A DNA stretch of 64,000 nt from positions 62,001 through 126,000 of the forward strand of contig CAVXXB010000014.1 of NCBI GenBank assembly GCA_963765585.1. Reading direction: 5' to 3'. Below the pieces are notes generated by a model. The model saw only the letters and a list, made by a program, of their open reading frames with translations, did not search any database and was not told the DNA's origin. The stretch is from CAVXXB01 sp963765585 (GTDB lineage Bacteria; Calditrichota; Calditrichia; JAJRVZ01). Below, one piece after another: positions 27,032 to 36,519 of the stretch (the first letter of the stretch is position 1; each line of letters starts with the position of its first letter). Position numbers and translations under genes: made by a program.

Positions 27032-27553
27032 TTATTTTACCTGTCCCCACTTATTTACATGTACTCTGTGGAGTTTAAACCGGTCCTTAATTTCTTTCTG
27101 CTCTCCGGGAATCCCGATGGATACCAGTGAAACGGGAATAATTTCCTTAGGCAGATCAATAAGTTTTGAGACTGTTTTCATACGATTTTCTCTCGGATAA
27201 AGGCCGAGCCAAACTGCTCCATATCCGAGTCCATGGGCCGCAAGTAAAATGTTTTGCGTAGCAGCCGAGCAGTCCTGAACCAGATACCCGGTGTGTTTCT
27301 CAAGATTATGATCTCCGCAGATAACTATTGCCAATCCGGCCTTTTTTAACATATCAGCATAGGGGTGTGATTTTCTGATTTTTTGCAGAAGAATTTTATC
27401 TCTAATGACAACAAAATGCCAGGGTTGATAATTGTGGGCGGAAGGTGCATACATCGCTGCCTTAAGTATCTTGTTGACATCTTCTTGTGCAATTTTACCC
27501 GGACTATAATCCCGTATACTTCGTCTGGTAAAAATGGCCTCAAATACATCCAT
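27032..27553 (-). CDS. Nitroreductase-family FMN oxidoreductase
   Basis: 173 residues: MDVFEAIFTRRSIRDYSPGKI (FMN-binding RRS), AAMYAPSAHNYQPWHFVVI, DCSAATQNILLAAHGLGYGAVWLG, and SIGIPGEQKE, all typical of the short nitroreductase clan that uses NAD(P)H to reduce nitro groups, quinones or flavins. It begins 19 bases after the UroD-family stop, so it belongs to the mttB-uroD transcription unit. Its role there is unknown; supply of reduced cofactor is a guess. Confidence 0.88.
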   Translation of the reverse strand: MDVFEAIFTRRSIRDYSPGKIAQEDVNKILKAAMYAPSAHNYQPWHFVVIRDKILLQKIRKSHPYADMLKKAGLAIVICGDHNLEKHTGYLVQDCSAATQNILLAAHGLGYGAVWLGLYPRENRMKTVSKLIDLPKEIIPVSLVSIGIPGEQKEIKDRFKLHRVHVNKWGQVK

Positions 27554-27572
27554 CTTGGTACTCCAAAAGTAC

Positions 27573-28544
27573 TCAGCTGTTCATTTCGCTTATAATATTC
27601 GACAATATCCGGCGATAGTTCAAATATATTTTTAAGGAAATATGTTCACGGATACGTCCATTCATCAGGGGTATATATCCGCCATCCAGTAATAGGGGCA
27701 GAACTTTCTTTGTTAGTTCGTTTCTTATCTCTTTATGATTCTTAGTAAGAATACTAAGGTCAATACCACCGATAAGATTTAAATCGCCACCAAACTCATT
27801 GCGAATGGAATTATAATCCATATCAGGATGATCTGTTTCGCAGGCCCAAAGACAATTAAAACCAGTATCTATCAACATGGGAATAAGGTTGCGCACATTT
27901 GAGTAGCTTAAAAATATGATCGTTTTTATACCACTTTCTCTGAATATCTCTAAAACCGGACGATAACTTTTAAGGATTATATCACGATACATATGTGGTG
28001 AAATTAGCGAAGCATTCTTGCCGCCAATCGGTTCGCTAAAGTATACGGCATCGATATCAATCTTAGTAAGTGCTTTTTGCATTATCCGGGCAATAAATTC
28101 ACCATACTGCTGCATATATTTGTAAACAAACTTCGTTTCTTCCAGCAACAGATTAATAACATCTTCAAATCTGTTCCAGTCGTTTACACCCATCGTTAGA
28201 AAAAATCCACGATGCGCTCTGAGAATTCTGATGGTATCATTTTTATTACAATGATCAATTTCTTGCTGCCAATCCTCGCCAAATCTCTCCGGATTATCAG
28301 GATCAATATTATTATGAAAAGATGACAAATCCTTTATATTCTCAGGCCATCGATGGGGTTCAGGTAAGGGATCAATATTCGGCATGAGGAATTTATGATC
28401 ATCAATATTCAACTCAGACTTGAGCTCTTGTGGTGATACACTCCACTTTTTATAAACATCATCCCGTATTCCCTCATCAAGAAAAGGAATGCGGTCAGGA
28501 TGTCCATTCCGCATTGTCTCGTGAAATCTATGTCTACTGGTCAT
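27573..28544 (-). CDS. UroD-family (MtaA/CmuA-like) methyltransferase-type protein
   Basis: 323 residues of the uroporphyrinogen decarboxylase fold: RHRFHETMRNGHPDRIPFLDEGI at the start, AHRGFFLTMGVNDW, YFSEPIGGKNASLISPHMY, and GFNCLWACETDHPDMDYNSI, KVLPLLLDGGYIPLMNGRI. The true heme-pathway decarboxylase has a different N-terminus (RPVWIMRQAGR), absent here, so this is one of the corrinoid-linked methyltransferase relatives. The zinc-binding HxC..C pattern of MtaA is not clear. It directly follows the MttB-family gene (20-base gap), which supports a methyl-transfer role. Confidence 0.8.
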   Translation of the reverse strand: MTSRHRFHETMRNGHPDRIPFLDEGIRDDVYKKWSVSPQELKSELNIDDHKFLMPNIDPLPEPHRWPENIKDLSSFHNNIDPDNPERFGEDWQQEIDHCNKNDTIRILRAHRGFFLTMGVNDWNRFEDVINLLLEETKFVYKYMQQYGEFIARIMQKALTKIDIDAVYFSEPIGGKNASLISPHMYRDIILKSYRPVLEIFRESGIKTIIFLSYSNVRNLIPMLIDTGFNCLWACETDHPDMDYNSIRNEFGGDLNLIGGIDLSILTKNHKEIRNELTKKVLPLLLDGGYIPLMNGRIREHISLKIYLNYRRILSNIISEMNS

Positions 28545-28564
28545 AATTATTAGATGATTATTTT

Positions 28565-30025
28565 TTATAATATATAATGGGGTAATTTATCAAGGCCAAA
28601 TATTTTAGCCTCTTTTTCCATCAATGTGATAATTTCCTTTTGACATTGGTTACTCAAGGGAGACTCAGCATAACGGGTTATTAAATCATTAACCTTTACT
28701 TCCGCCCTTTGATTGACGGTGAGTTCTCCTTCAGATATCCAATGAGAGCGATTACCGCGTTCCACAACTTTATCGGGATAAAGATGTTCTGAGCGTAAAA
28801 ACCTCATGGTGTGTTCAGATGTAAATAAATGACCCTCGGATAAGAGTTCATCGATAACCGGCAGGATTGAATGATCTTCAGTCTCGGCAATGCCGGCAAC
28901 CATTCTATTGGCCATGGCACAAATTTCATTGTCCACTACAAGTTTTTCAAGGCTAAAACAATTCTCAAAATCCATCATTCCTGGTCCGGATATGCTGTTG
29001 ATTCCAGCCAGGGCAGCCAGAGTTGCGCCCATACCCGTTTCAAATCCGGCCTGAGAATCCAATAATTTGGCATCACTTAGTGCAATATAGGCCTGGGTGG
29101 GAATATTAAAATATTTTCCGATTTCATTATAAGCACAATCAATCATCATTGTTTCTATGGCGCCCATGGGCGTTGTTTGATAGCGCATATCAAAAATGGC
29201 CGGTGAGCCGCCATATAGAATTGGTGTACCGGGATTCACCAGTTGTGCCAGGATAATTCCACTGATTATTTCAGCGGTATGCTGAATGAGTGTACCCATT
29301 AAAGTGACCGGTGCACTATATCCGGCCAGGGGCATGGTGACAATTTCAACCGGAATTGAATATTGGGCACAGTCGATGAGATTTTGTGAAGTTACATGAC
29401 TCCATTTCAGGGGCGATGTTGGGCAGCAGGAAAATATTGCAAGTGGTTTGGCTTTTAGATTCTCAACCGATCCGCGTACCGTGAGCAGAAAATTCTTCAT
29501 TAGTTCAAAAGACTCATGTCTGAAGACACCTGTTACAACCGGTTTATTACAGTAAAGCAGACTGAGGAATAAGCGGTAGCTGTCAGATATTTTATCCGGA
29601 ACATCGGAGGGAATAAAGGCGGTACTTTGTGCAGCAATGGCCGGTAGTTGAGATACAACTTTTGTATAATTGATGTAGTCTGCCGTAAGCGGTTTCCGGT
29701 AAATCTGTTTGGACCCTTCAAGAATATACAGCGCTGATGAGCCGGGAGTAAAATGAATATTGTGTTCTTCAAACCGGTGGGTCAGTTCTCCTGATGAATC
29801 GTACATCCGGAACTTATTGCAGGCGGTTTTTATCACCTTTTCAATTATATCCCGGGAAAAGATTGTCAGACCAGTTTTAACATCAACATTTGCACCATTT
29901 TGAGCCAGGATTTTGAGGGCATTTTCATTTTCATACATGATACCTTTTTGACATAATATATCATATGCCTGGTCAATAATTTTTTCTATCATATCATGCG
30001 ATAAAAATGAAACGGTAGGACGCAT
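28565..30025 (-). CDS. MttB-family (non-pyrrolysine) methyltransferase
   Basis: 486 residues related to trimethylamine methyltransferase MttB: HDMIEKIIDQAYDILCQKGI, FTPGSSALYI, the GTPILYGGSPAIFDMRY loop, ALAGINSISGPGMMDFENCFSLEKLVVDNEI. No in-frame amber codon interrupts it, so it is of the MtgB type, which demethylates glycine betaine, proline betaine or similar onto a corrinoid protein. No corrinoid-binding protein (DxHxxG) or reactivase is in the window; the UroD-family neighbour could supply or take the methyl group. Substrate unknown. Confidence 0.87.
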   Translation of the reverse strand: MRPTVSFLSHDMIEKIIDQAYDILCQKGIMYENENALKILAQNGANVDVKTGLTIFSRDIIEKVIKTACNKFRMYDSSGELTHRFEEHNIHFTPGSSALYILEGSKQIYRKPLTADYINYTKVVSQLPAIAAQSTAFIPSDVPDKISDSYRLFLSLLYCNKPVVTGVFRHESFELMKNFLLTVRGSVENLKAKPLAIFSCCPTSPLKWSHVTSQNLIDCAQYSIPVEIVTMPLAGYSAPVTLMGTLIQHTAEIISGIILAQLVNPGTPILYGGSPAIFDMRYQTTPMGAIETMMIDCAYNEIGKYFNIPTQAYIALSDAKLLDSQAGFETGMGATLAALAGINSISGPGMMDFENCFSLEKLVVDNEICAMANRMVAGIAETEDHSILPVIDELLSEGHLFTSEHTMRFLRSEHLYPDKVVERGNRSHWISEGELTVNQRAEVKVNDLITRYAESPLSNQCQKEIITLMEKEAKIFGLDKLPHYIL

Positions 30026-30551
30026 ATATTTTAACCCCTCATTGTATGCGGTGTGTAAATATAAACATAATTTTGCCTAATTAATCTATCTCTCGCAAAG
30101 GCGCAGAGATTAGAGATTTAAAATTATAACTCTTTATTGCCTATCGCCAATAGCCATTTGTTAATTTCTAACTATTTATCCTGCTACTCTAATTCTTTGC
30201 CTGTGGCGCCCTGGTAGGAAAGAATGGCTCAAGTTAGTAGAAATTCTGAAAAATGTAAAGAAGACATAACAACTTGGCACTCCCTAAAAACGGGATTTTG
30301 AACCTGAATTAATTTTAGGGTCTATTTAATCAGATCCTGAAATCCCGGAACAATTTCGGGACAGGCATGTTCAGGATGACATTTTGAAAGAAATGTACAT
30401 TTTTCAGAATCCTCTTAATATTATTTGAAAAAATCTATAATGATTCAGGAATAATAAATGTACATTAACATATTGAATTCTTTACGCTTATTTAAAGAAT
30501 TAGTATATTTGACGATTATATATAACAGGTAACATTTGGAGATATTCTATC
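30026..30551. other. Intergenic region with two repeat blocks
   Basis: 30089-30177 carries CTCGCAAAGGCGCAGAGATTAG followed by a reverse copy of the TTAGAAATTAACA / TTGGCGATAGGCAAT core found at 36674-36730 and 41700-41780. 30244-30409 is the long form of the TTCTGAAAAATG element. The remaining 140 bases before the GGDEF-EAL start are AT-rich and should hold its promoter. No gene seen. Confidence 0.6.
30244..30409. mobile_element. Miniature inverted-repeat element, long form (copy C)
   Basis: Perfect ends TTCTGAAAAATG (30244-30255) and CATTTTTCAGAA (30398-30409), 166 bases overall. The interior keeps AATCAGATCCTGAAAT and TTCAGGATGACATT, split by a second palindrome (CCCGGAACAATTTCGGGA). This shows the same element with an insertion or an older form. 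Confidence 0.7.
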
Positions 30552-32342
30552 TTGGATTTTAAGGATGTACTGACTCCAGCAGATAATAGCCAGAAGTATA
30601 TAAATCTCAAAGAAGTATACCATCTTTTTCAGGATCTTCCCCTCGAAATTGCCATGTATGATATGGCAGGATGCTATAAGTTTGTAAACAAATTATATGA
30701 GCCGGATGACGAGATTCGTAAAGAGATGATCGGAAAAGATGATAATTACTATTTTGAACTGAAGGGCCTGGACGCAGATTCTCTTTCCAAACGTAAAGAG
30801 TATTTTAACCAGGCGCTTGAAGATAAGCAGATTATAAAGTTTACCGAAAAATTAAAGATAGAAGAAAGCAATAAGAATTTATACTATGAACGTGCGTTCC
30901 GTCCAATATTTGCGAATGGTGGCCAGGAATCTATAAGTTATATTTTTCTGTTTGGCTCCGATTTGAGTGATCTGGTACTTGGCCAGCAGGAAGTAGAATA
31001 CCTCGCCTATCATGATAAACTGACCGGACTGAAGAACCGAACCGCCTTTAGAGAGTTACTTGGCACCCTCGAGAAAAATACCAAAGAAGATGAAAATCCG
31101 CAAAAATCTGCAATATTGTTTCTTGATCTAAATAATTTCAAATTAATAAATGATTCGCTGGGGCATGTGGCCGGTGATTTGATTATTCAGGAAGTCGCCT
31201 CGCGGTTACAAATATGTGTCGATGATACTGCACAGGTTTTCAGAATAGCCGGTGACGATTTTACCATTGTGCTAAAAGATATACAACACGAGTATGATGC
31301 AGGTCGCATTGCAGAGAAAATTACAAAGTATCTGGCAAAGCCATTTCTGGTCGACAACCATAAGATAAATTATCTGACGGCAAGTATCGGAATTGTGTTA
31401 TTCCCAAGAGATGGCGATCATGAAGCTGCCATCATGAGCAATGCCGAATCCGCTCTGTTCAGCGCCAAACAGCAGGGAAAAAACACGTTCAGATTTTTTT
31501 CAAAATCAATGAACAAATATTCCGAAAAACGTTTTAAAATCGAAAAAAATCTCACTGAGTTAATTAATAAAAAGAATTTTGATAAAGAGTTAAAAATTTT
31601 ATATCAGCCGATTGTGGAAAAAGCAAAATCCGGGGAATATAAAATTATTGGCTCAGAAGCGCTGTTACGTTGGAATAATCCTGAACTGGGTCATGTGGGT
31701 CCTGCAAGGTTTATCCCCATAGCCGAAGAAACAAATCAGATCATGGAGCTGGGAGACTGGATTATTAATCGCGCCTGTACCGACTATCGCGAACTGATTG
31801 ATAATAAGGATGTTCCGGAATTATACTTGTCCATCAATTTTTCAGCCAAGCAACTGAGAGATGCCGGTTCGGTTCGTAATCTTGATCGGATTTTGTATAC
31901 AACCGGTTTTGATCCACATCATCTGCAACTGGAACTTACAGAAACATCATATCTTGAAGACCTTGGTGATGTAGCCCATAATTTAAAAGAACTCGAGAGT
32001 ATGGGTATACGGTTGGCGCTTGACGATTTTGGTGTGGGATTTGCCTCTTTGTCATATTTGCACAAACTGCCGGCTTCGATGATCAAAATTGACCGGTCAT
32101 TTATTCAGCACATCAGCACCAGTCCACGTCATAATGAACTGGTGAAATCGATTATTATGCTGGGTGAGAATCTTGAGAAAGATGTGGTTGCTGAGGGGGT
32201 CGAACAGGTAGAAGATTTGTATTTGCTGGATTCTCACAAATGTTATAAATATCAGGGATATCTTTTTAGTGAACCAATCGAATTAACCGATCTTCAAGAA
32301 CTGCTTAAAAAAGAAACACTACTTACTACATTAATTACCTGA
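30552..32342 (+). CDS. PAS-GGDEF-EAL c-di-GMP turnover protein
   Basis: 596 residues, soluble. A PAS-like sensor (about 20-140, EIAMYDMAGCYKFVNKLYE), a GGDEF domain (about 150-315) whose active site reads AGDDF (233-237) instead of GGDEF, and an EAL domain (about 330-590) with EALLR (369-373), LELTETSYLED, DDFGVGF and AEGVEQ, all needed for c-di-GMP cleavage. The EAL part looks active; the cyclase part is uncertain because E is D. Start is a TTG at 30552 with GGAGA before it; a later ATG would lose part of the PAS domain. Monocistronic. Confidence 0.9.
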   Translation: MDFKDVLTPADNSQKYINLKEVYHLFQDLPLEIAMYDMAGCYKFVNKLYEPDDEIRKEMIGKDDNYYFELKGLDADSLSKRKEYFNQALEDKQIIKFTEKLKIEESNKNLYYERAFRPIFANGGQESISYIFLFGSDLSDLVLGQQEVEYLAYHDKLTGLKNRTAFRELLGTLEKNTKEDENPQKSAILFLDLNNFKLINDSLGHVAGDLIIQEVASRLQICVDDTAQVFRIAGDDFTIVLKDIQHEYDAGRIAEKITKYLAKPFLVDNHKINYLTASIGIVLFPRDGDHEAAIMSNAESALFSAKQQGKNTFRFFSKSMNKYSEKRFKIEKNLTELINKKNFDKELKILYQPIVEKAKSGEYKIIGSEALLRWNNPELGHVGPARFIPIAEETNQIMELGDWIINRACTDYRELIDNKDVPELYLSINFSAKQLRDAGSVRNLDRILYTTGFDPHHLQLELTETSYLEDLGDVAHNLKELESMGIRLALDDFGVGFASLSYLHKLPASMIKIDRSFIQHISTSPRHNELVKSIIMLGENLEKDVVAEGVEQVEDLYLLDSHKCYKYQGYLFSEPIELTDLQELLKKETLLTTLIT

Positions 32343-32404
32343 TTTCCTTTGTGTACTTGATGGTAGATGTGTCTTCACAACAATGCTATAAATCCTTACA
32401 TGCA

Positions 32405-32437
32405 GGAGATTCCTTCGCTACGCTCGGAATGACATGA
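32405..32437. repeat. REP-like palindrome, TTCGCTACGCTCGGAATGACA type
   Basis: A short palindrome of a type very common between bacterial genes (GAGATTCC, then TTCGCTACGCT, then CGGAATGACATG). It lies between the convergent ends of the GGDEF-EAL and mscS genes and may serve as a bidirectional mRNA end. Confidence 0.55.
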
Positions 32438-32510
32438 GATTCTGATTTAGAGGCGAGCACCGAGTTCCAAATTACCAATTACCAGGTCCAGGTTCTTAAT
32501 TACTATTACA

Positions 32511-33458
32511 TCAATCCGATAAAAATGTATTCAGATCATTGGATTCCGAGCTGATAAGATCATTATTCATAAGTTCTGTCATTACATTTTCTGTGGTATC
32601 GCTGATGAATTGATCGGAGTACTCTGCATTGAGTACATATGCGGTAAGGTGTAGTTTTAAAATTGAGCGCCCACTCTTATATTCATTTGTCAGTTTAAGA
32701 TTGATCGGTTTGTTCAGATATACAAAGCGTGACAGCGATGCGGCACGATGTGTGATTTCTTTGGCTTTGATCATATCAATATCATTTGGGAGATAGAAAT
32801 ATACATCTACCTGTTCAATCAATTCTTCTGGTGTTTTCTTCGGTATGATGTTCTGTGTCAGTTCAAAATTTGGAATAATGTATGCACTGCCATTTTGTGA
32901 TTTTAAGACTGATGATTTTATTCCGATCTCTACGAGCTCGCCTGATATGCCGTTGATTTTTATTTTATCTCCACACCGGATATTACGATTCAACAATAGC
33001 CCAATACCGCTGATAATATCTCGCAAGTACTCGCGGCCCGCCAGGGCAAATCCAAGTGCGACCGCGGCAATAATAATTATCTGTAAATTTCGTGTGGGCG
33101 CAAGAATTTCAATGACAACAAGATATAAGACACATATGGAGATAATAAATTTTAATGCAGTTAAAATATCATCCTGATATTTACTCTGATTAAATGTCAT
33201 TTTAATGACCGGTTGAAGTAAATATCTCCAGAATAAAACAGAGATAATAACGGTAACAAATATCCAGAACAATTTTATTACAACAAGTGACAGATTTATC
33301 TGGGGCTTTTGTTCGACTACTGCTGTATAGGCTGAATCCAGGGCACTGTAGCTTGAGTCAGCGGTGCTATCCGTCGCCACCGTAGCTTCCTGGCCCAAAC
33401 AGGCTGCAGATGCCATTAGCAGAACACTGACTACAAATAATATCAGGTTAGGTCTCAT
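32511..33458 (-). CDS. MscS-family mechanosensitive channel
   Basis: 315 residues: signal peptide (1-22), a short outside stretch rich in S/T/D, two membrane helices (about 58-80 and 97-118), then the pore helix and MscS beta domain: AAVALGFALAGREYLRDIISGIGLLLN, then RCGDKIKINGISGELVEIGIKSSVLK, and IIPNFELTQN. MscS channels open on membrane tension and let small solutes out. It starts 7 bases after the stop of the 1017-residue P-loop protein, with a GAGGAAGG ribosome site inside the end region, so both are made together. Confidence 0.92.
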   Translation of the reverse strand: MRPNLILFVVSVLLMASAACLGQEATVATDSTADSSYSALDSAYTAVVEQKPQINLSLVVIKLFWIFVTVIISVLFWRYLLQPVIKMTFNQSKYQDDILTALKFIISICVLYLVVIEILAPTRNLQIIIIAAVALGFALAGREYLRDIISGIGLLLNRNIRCGDKIKINGISGELVEIGIKSSVLKSQNGSAYIIPNFELTQNIIPKKTPEELIEQVDVYFYLPNDIDMIKAKEITHRAASLSRFVYLNKPINLKLTNEYKSGRSILKLHLTAYVLNAEYSDQFISDTTENVMTELMNNDLISSESNDLNTFLSD

Positions 33459-33465
33459 ACCTTCC

Positions 33466-36400
33466 TCAATGCAAAATGTTTTTTGATTTCAGGAGTTCCA
33501 CCAGATGACGATATAGAAACGGGTGGATCAGATATTTATTATTTTCCTCAATCAGGATACCGTATCGTCGCATTTGATTCAGATGTAAATCACTATGATC
33601 CACCGATTGATTAAAAAGATGTGCATGATCGGATATTGAAATACAATCAAAATTAACAATGGCTGCCAGTGTAAATAATTCTGTTTGTGATAAATTGTTT
33701 AAAAAGTCGTAATCAAAATCGATTGAGGGGTTCAGAACAACCTTGTCATCCTGAATAGAATTTATGGATCGTAGCCAATAAAGCATGGCAACCGAAACAT
33801 TGCCGGCAGAAATTTCATTTAGTTTGCTGAAGTATTGCTTGTCGAGCATCTCCTGTCGATGATCTTCGGATTGATTTTTACTAAGTTTTTTAGTCTGGGC
33901 CAGATAGCCGTTGGATTCAAATAGCAAATCATAGCCGCTTAGCCGGTGTCGGTTCATAATAATAGATTTGATATCACCGTTAGAAAACTCACCAAGATAA
34001 ATGAGACGTTGAAAGTATTTTTCAGCTCTAATGGTTTTCCTCAAGTATTGCCAGCTAAAATAAGAGCAGGTAACCACCCAGAATATTTGTGTCTGGGTTT
34101 GAATCATAAATCCCATCAGTTGCTCTAATAATTCCATGCCTTTGACGGATTTGGCAAAAAGAAGGTTCAGGTCTTCGAGAATACAAACCCTGCGTTTCGA
34201 TTTTTTTTCAATGATCAGTGCAAGATCTTTTAATGATGTGACTTTTTTTTCATCGAGGTGATGAGCGAGAAAAGCAGATAGCTCCTGTTCACTTGCAACG
34301 GTGCTGTCAGAATCCATATGAATTGTTGATACCGGCTCAAAAATCTCATCTTTTGCCATATTAAGCAAAGTGGTTCTGCCACTACCCAGTTCACCAATCA
34401 GAGCGACCATTCCCGGTTCGCCATCATACCAGTGATTGAATTCTTCGCGCAACGCCTCATATTCAGACTGGCGTGCGGAATAAAAACGTGGCGATGTGAG
34501 CGGCGAGAATAAAAATAATTTTCTGTAGATATAGGGTAAATGAGAAATTTTATCACTCGTTTCTCTAAGGAAACGTGAGACACTATCTTGTATTGGGACA
34601 ATTTCCTTGGATTTTGTTTCAATATCGGTGTGAACAAAATAGGTTTTTAGAATATAGGTCAAGTGCTGCCACGGTCTGTAAATGAGGTTATGAATCATTT
34701 TTTTTGTAAGATTTAATATACTTGAAAGAAGTATGCTTCGCGTATGTCGATTCTGCTCCTTTGCCAGTTTAATATTTTCCATAATAACGGTTTCACTGGA
34801 AAAGAGGTCGATCAAATGTGTGGCAAATATATTCAAATTTTCCGGCAGATATTTTTTTACGGAGTCGAGTATTCCGGTAATATCATCAATGATGTTCGAA
34901 ATCTGAAGTTCGGCTTTCGCCAGAGTATCGCGAATAATTAATTTTGCTTCATCCAGGCGTTCATCCAGATCATGTTCTGAAATTAACTGATGGGCACTAT
35001 CAAATTTAAATTCGATCATACGACCCAGTTGGGAAATATTTCTGTAGATTTCGTCCTGTTTTTCCAGAATATGATCATGTAGTTGTATGCATTTTTCTTC
35101 GCATGGTTTATATGTGGAAAATTCAACCAACTGTCTGAGCCCGATTGACCGGACCTTTGACCGGGGTGGTAAATTTGAAGTATCGCGGTGAATAAATATG
35201 TCCACCGATTTTATCATTTCATTTTGAAATAATTTAATCGTGTCCAGGGCTTGATTAATGAGGTCCGGTAATTGGGCCGAAGAAACAGTATCCAATAATT
35301 GTGAAAACCTCGCACGGGAAAATTCTCTCAGTTTCTGATCATAATAGATTTTAAATGCTTTTATATTATCTGTTTTATCTATTTTCAGAATCATTTGGCT
35401 GACTTGTCTTCGGGTGGATTCGAGTTCTGGTATGATTTTTTCCGCGGTGTTTTGACTAAAGTATCTGGTACCCTGAAGAACAGATACGGATGCATTAAGT
35501 CCCAGTTGCGTCAAACTCAGATTTTTTTGCCATTCTCCACGCAGCCCATTCATTTGATTTTGCCATAATTGAAGATCACGTTTATGGCGATTTTCCAGTC
35601 TGAAATTTTGTGCCTGAAATTCATCATTTGAAAATTTTTTGTTCGGCAATTGAAATGTCCCGGCTCGGTCCCAGGCATAAATAAAATTGCTCTCCATTTC
35701 CTGCCAGAATTTGTCAAACCGGGTGTGCAGCAGTGCTTTATATTCATTGATTGACTCAAAGGTTATATCTATCTCTTTAAGCGTCTCTGCCATTGCATAA
35801 AGGGTTTCGAAAATATTTTCATTTTCCGAGTTAATCAGTTTTTCAGCACGGTTGTGCAGAAACATATTTTCGAGAAGATCAGTGGATTTCCCCAAAATAA
35901 TAAAATATTGACCAAGCATGGTTTGCAGATACGAGGTCCACTCATTTTTGATGTACTCGTTAAACGGAAAGGCAATATACATTGACAGGAAATCATGCAG
36001 TTTAATTATCCGCTTATCTGACTCTTTTTTAACCGGCGGCTTTTGTAAGACACCGCGAATTATATTTTTGGTTTTGAGATTAATTGCTTGCAGATTATAT
36101 CTCAAAGGTCGCATTTTTTTTCTGAGTCGAGTAAAAAGATTGTCAGCAGATGTTGATTGCCAGTAAAAGTCGCCGATTAAGATCCTGATCTCTGAAGGCA
36201 AATCCCGTAACAGCGGGTCAAAATTTTTATGAAAATCATCTACCAATTCGTTAATAGGGAATTCATTATCAACTACCTGCAGACTACGAACCCATTGCTG
36301 TATTCGTGATATGAGTATTCGCATATCACTCCAAAAGCGCTCGGGATTTTCTTTCCATCTGTCGCTTTGGGCCAAATCAATCTTCAGTGAATTTAGAATG

Positions 36401-36519
36401 GACTTAATACGATTGGTATTATATTCATATTGTGCCCACCAGCGCGAATGGACTTCCTGTGATGAAGACCTGGCAATATCTTCAAATTTTGAAATAATCT
36501 GTTTTGGATCAAAATCCAT
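33466..36519 (-). CDS. Large coiled-coil / STAND-like P-loop protein linked to MscS
   Basis: 1017 residues, no signal peptide. Residues 1-680 are long, mostly helical and rich in charged and aromatic residues, without a domain I recognise; amphipathic stretches near 600-630 could touch the membrane. Residues about 680-900 look like an AAA/STAND ATPase: Walker A GELGSGRTT (709-717; Arg in place of the usual Lys), Walker B VCILEDLN (778-785), and TCSYFSW, a sensor-1-like strand. The last about 80 residues (NLSQTELFTLAAIVNF..., MRRYGILIEENNKYLIHPF) look like a winged helix. It is upstream of and coupled to mscS. Function unknown; control of the channel by an ATPase is the inference. Confidence 0.75.
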   Translation of the reverse strand: MDFDPKQIISKFEDIARSSSQEVHSRWWAQYEYNTNRIKSILNSLKIDLAQSDRWKENPERFWSDMRILISRIQQWVRSLQVVDNEFPINELVDDFHKNFDPLLRDLPSEIRILIGDFYWQSTSADNLFTRLRKKMRPLRYNLQAINLKTKNIIRGVLQKPPVKKESDKRIIKLHDFLSMYIAFPFNEYIKNEWTSYLQTMLGQYFIILGKSTDLLENMFLHNRAEKLINSENENIFETLYAMAETLKEIDITFESINEYKALLHTRFDKFWQEMESNFIYAWDRAGTFQLPNKKFSNDEFQAQNFRLENRHKRDLQLWQNQMNGLRGEWQKNLSLTQLGLNASVSVLQGTRYFSQNTAEKIIPELESTRRQVSQMILKIDKTDNIKAFKIYYDQKLREFSRARFSQLLDTVSSAQLPDLINQALDTIKLFQNEMIKSVDIFIHRDTSNLPPRSKVRSIGLRQLVEFSTYKPCEEKCIQLHDHILEKQDEIYRNISQLGRMIEFKFDSAHQLISEHDLDERLDEAKLIIRDTLAKAELQISNIIDDITGILDSVKKYLPENLNIFATHLIDLFSSETVIMENIKLAKEQNRHTRSILLSSILNLTKKMIHNLIYRPWQHLTYILKTYFVHTDIETKSKEIVPIQDSVSRFLRETSDKISHLPYIYRKLFLFSPLTSPRFYSARQSEYEALREEFNHWYDGEPGMVALIGELGSGRTTLLNMAKDEIFEPVSTIHMDSDSTVASEQELSAFLAHHLDEKKVTSLKDLALIIEKKSKRRVCILEDLNLLFAKSVKGMELLEQLMGFMIQTQTQIFWVVTCSYFSWQYLRKTIRAEKYFQRLIYLGEFSNGDIKSIIMNRHRLSGYDLLFESNGYLAQTKKLSKNQSEDHRQEMLDKQYFSKLNEISAGNVSVAMLYWLRSINSIQDDKVVLNPSIDFDYDFLNNLSQTELFTLAAIVNFDCISISDHAHLFNQSVDHSDLHLNQMRRYGILIEENNKYLIHPFLYRHLVELLKSKNILH

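Noticed and set aside
28565..30025. Pyrrolysine-containing trimethylamine methyltransferase
   Set aside because: The frame has no internal amber codon and no pyl genes are seen; it fits the non-pyrrolysine MttB branch.
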